Assembly: GCA_046481785.1 (NCBI GenBank)
Contig: JAWOJF010000258.1
Location: forward strand, 1 to 5,872
Direction: 5' to 3'
DNA length: 5,872 bases
Origin: JAWOJF01 sp046481785
GTDB taxonomy: Bacteria > Bacteroidota > Ignavibacteria > Ignavibacteriales > Ignavibacteriaceae
Under the pieces are notes generated by a model, which searched no databases, was not told the origin of the DNA, and saw only the letters and a list, made by a program, of their open reading frames with translations. Each line of letters begins with the position of its first letter. Within the stretch, counting starts at the first letter, position 1. Below are positions 5,291 to 5,872 of this stretch, one piece after another. A program made the translations under genes and the position numbers.

Positions 5291-5872
5291 TTAATTAAAA
5301 AACTGCCGCTTAACACCGTTAACATAATACATATCAACTGCACCTTCACCTCTTGCAATAAGTCTACCTCTATACTCGCAATTAAAGTAATCTTTGATAT
5401 ACTGGTATGTTGCACCCGATATATTAATTTTCCCATGTTCAGCCGATTTTTCCATCCTGCCGGCAATATTTACTGCTTCACCCCAGATATCATAAATGCA
5501 TTCATTTACATCAGCAGTTCCGGCAACTGCTTTACCTGTATTTATTCCTGCGCGCATAGACCATTTATATTCAGAGTGCAAATTTCGCTGCTCAAGGTAA
5601 TTAAGCATTTCTATTGCTGCCATTATTATTCTTCTGGCATGATCACCTGTTTCATAAGATATACCGCCGCAAATTATATATATATAGCCGGAAGTTTTCA
5701 GCTTTCCCAGACCATATTTTTTAGTAATAATATCCATATGAATGAATATATCACTTAATTCATTTAGAAAAACATCGGGGGGAATATCATCCATATCTTC
5801 ATTAACTGCTTCAAAATCAGAAAACAGTATCGAAATATTTTCATACAATCGGGGTGATACTACCCCCTTATT
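5291..5872 (-). CDS. C-terminal class III adenylate/guanylate cyclase domain (runs off right edge)
   Basis: The frame stays open to the right edge, so the 193 visible residues (counted from the edge) are the C-terminal end of a larger protein; a TTG at 5848 is internal, since PRLYENISILFSDF is typical unbroken cyclase-domain sequence. The first metal-binding Asp is Asp19 in FSDF. Lys59 holds the substrate-selecting position. WGEAVNIAGR has the transition-state Asn135 and Arg139, and Asp128 in YDIWG is the adenine-type residue, so cAMP rather than cGMP would be expected. However, the normal KTIGDAYM reads KTSGYIYI: the second metal-binding Asp is Tyr63. This is a same-length substitution, not a frameshift, since the downstream motifs stay in frame. 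Catalysis may be lost, or this may be a regulatory or pseudo-cyclase domain. Sensory or membrane parts would be upstream, outside the window. A cNMP-binding protein is encoded about 1.7 kb away. Confidence 0.9.
   Translation of the reverse strand, partial: NKGVVSPRLYENISILFSDFEAVNEDMDDIPPDVFLNELSDIFIHMDIITKKYGLGKLKTSGYIYIICGGISYETGDHARRIIMAAIEMLNYLEQRNLHSEYKWSMRAGINTGKAVAGTADVNECIYDIWGEAVNIAGRMEKSAEHGKINISGATYQYIKDYFNCEYRGRLIARGEGAVDMYYVNGVKRQFFN

Noticed and set aside
5435..5758. Plus-strand open frame of 107 codons
   Set aside because: It is antisense to the cyclase catalytic domain and has no family resemblance.
1..5872. Transfer RNA, ribosomal RNA, riboswitch or defence gene cluster
   Set aside because: I looked for cloverleaf-like stems with CCA-type ends, conserved rRNA segments, long structured leaders before bioY and the HisA-like gene, and nuclease, toxin or reverse-transcriptase motifs. 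None is visible.

Overview
The window is AT-rich (roughly two-thirds A+T by eye) and looks like chromosomal DNA from the Bacteroidota/Ignavibacteriota/Chlorobiota superphylum. The best lineage marker is a DUF4835 exported protein, a family I know essentially only from that group. Several starts carry a good GAGG or GAGGG Shine-Dalgarno. Classical Bacteroidetes rarely have this, so I lean towards Ignavibacteriota-like bacteria. This placement is an inference.

Layout. Positions 1-1780 hold three minus-strand genes that probably form one operon, read right to left: an alpha/beta hydrolase, the biotin-transporter substrate-binding protein bioY, and the first 112 residues of a membrane-anchored HdrD-like (Fe-S) oxidoreductase that runs off the left edge. 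A 366-bp divergent intergenic region follows (1781-2146). The plus strand then carries a stand-alone HisA-like TIM-barrel protein (2147-2899), a single-domain cyclic-nucleotide-binding protein (3008-3559) and a universal stress protein (3549-4043) that overlaps it by 11 nt. A hairpin at 4057-4087 separates these from a convergent minus-strand DUF4835 gene (4103-4972). Beyond that lies an intergenic array of about 2.7 degenerate 44-45 bp tandem repeats with a 20-bp palindromic insert (5131-5283). The right edge holds the C-terminal catalytic domain of a class III nucleotidyl cyclase (5291-5872), truncated by the window.

How the genes may work together. The cNMP-binding protein and the stress protein are translationally coupled and look like a small ligand-responsive signalling unit. 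A class III cyclase is encoded less than 2 kb away and could in principle supply the ligand, but its second metal-binding aspartate is replaced by tyrosine, so its activity is doubtful. The hydrolase-bioY pair has a Shine-Dalgarno overlapping the upstream stop codon and is probably co-translated; whether the hydrolase has anything to do with biotin is unknown. The HisA-like protein has no histidine-biosynthesis neighbours and differs from true HisA at several ligand-contact positions.

I see no clear new defence or mobile system. The items most worth a second look are the divergent HisA paralogue, the cyclase lacking a metal ligand, and the nested repeat array.
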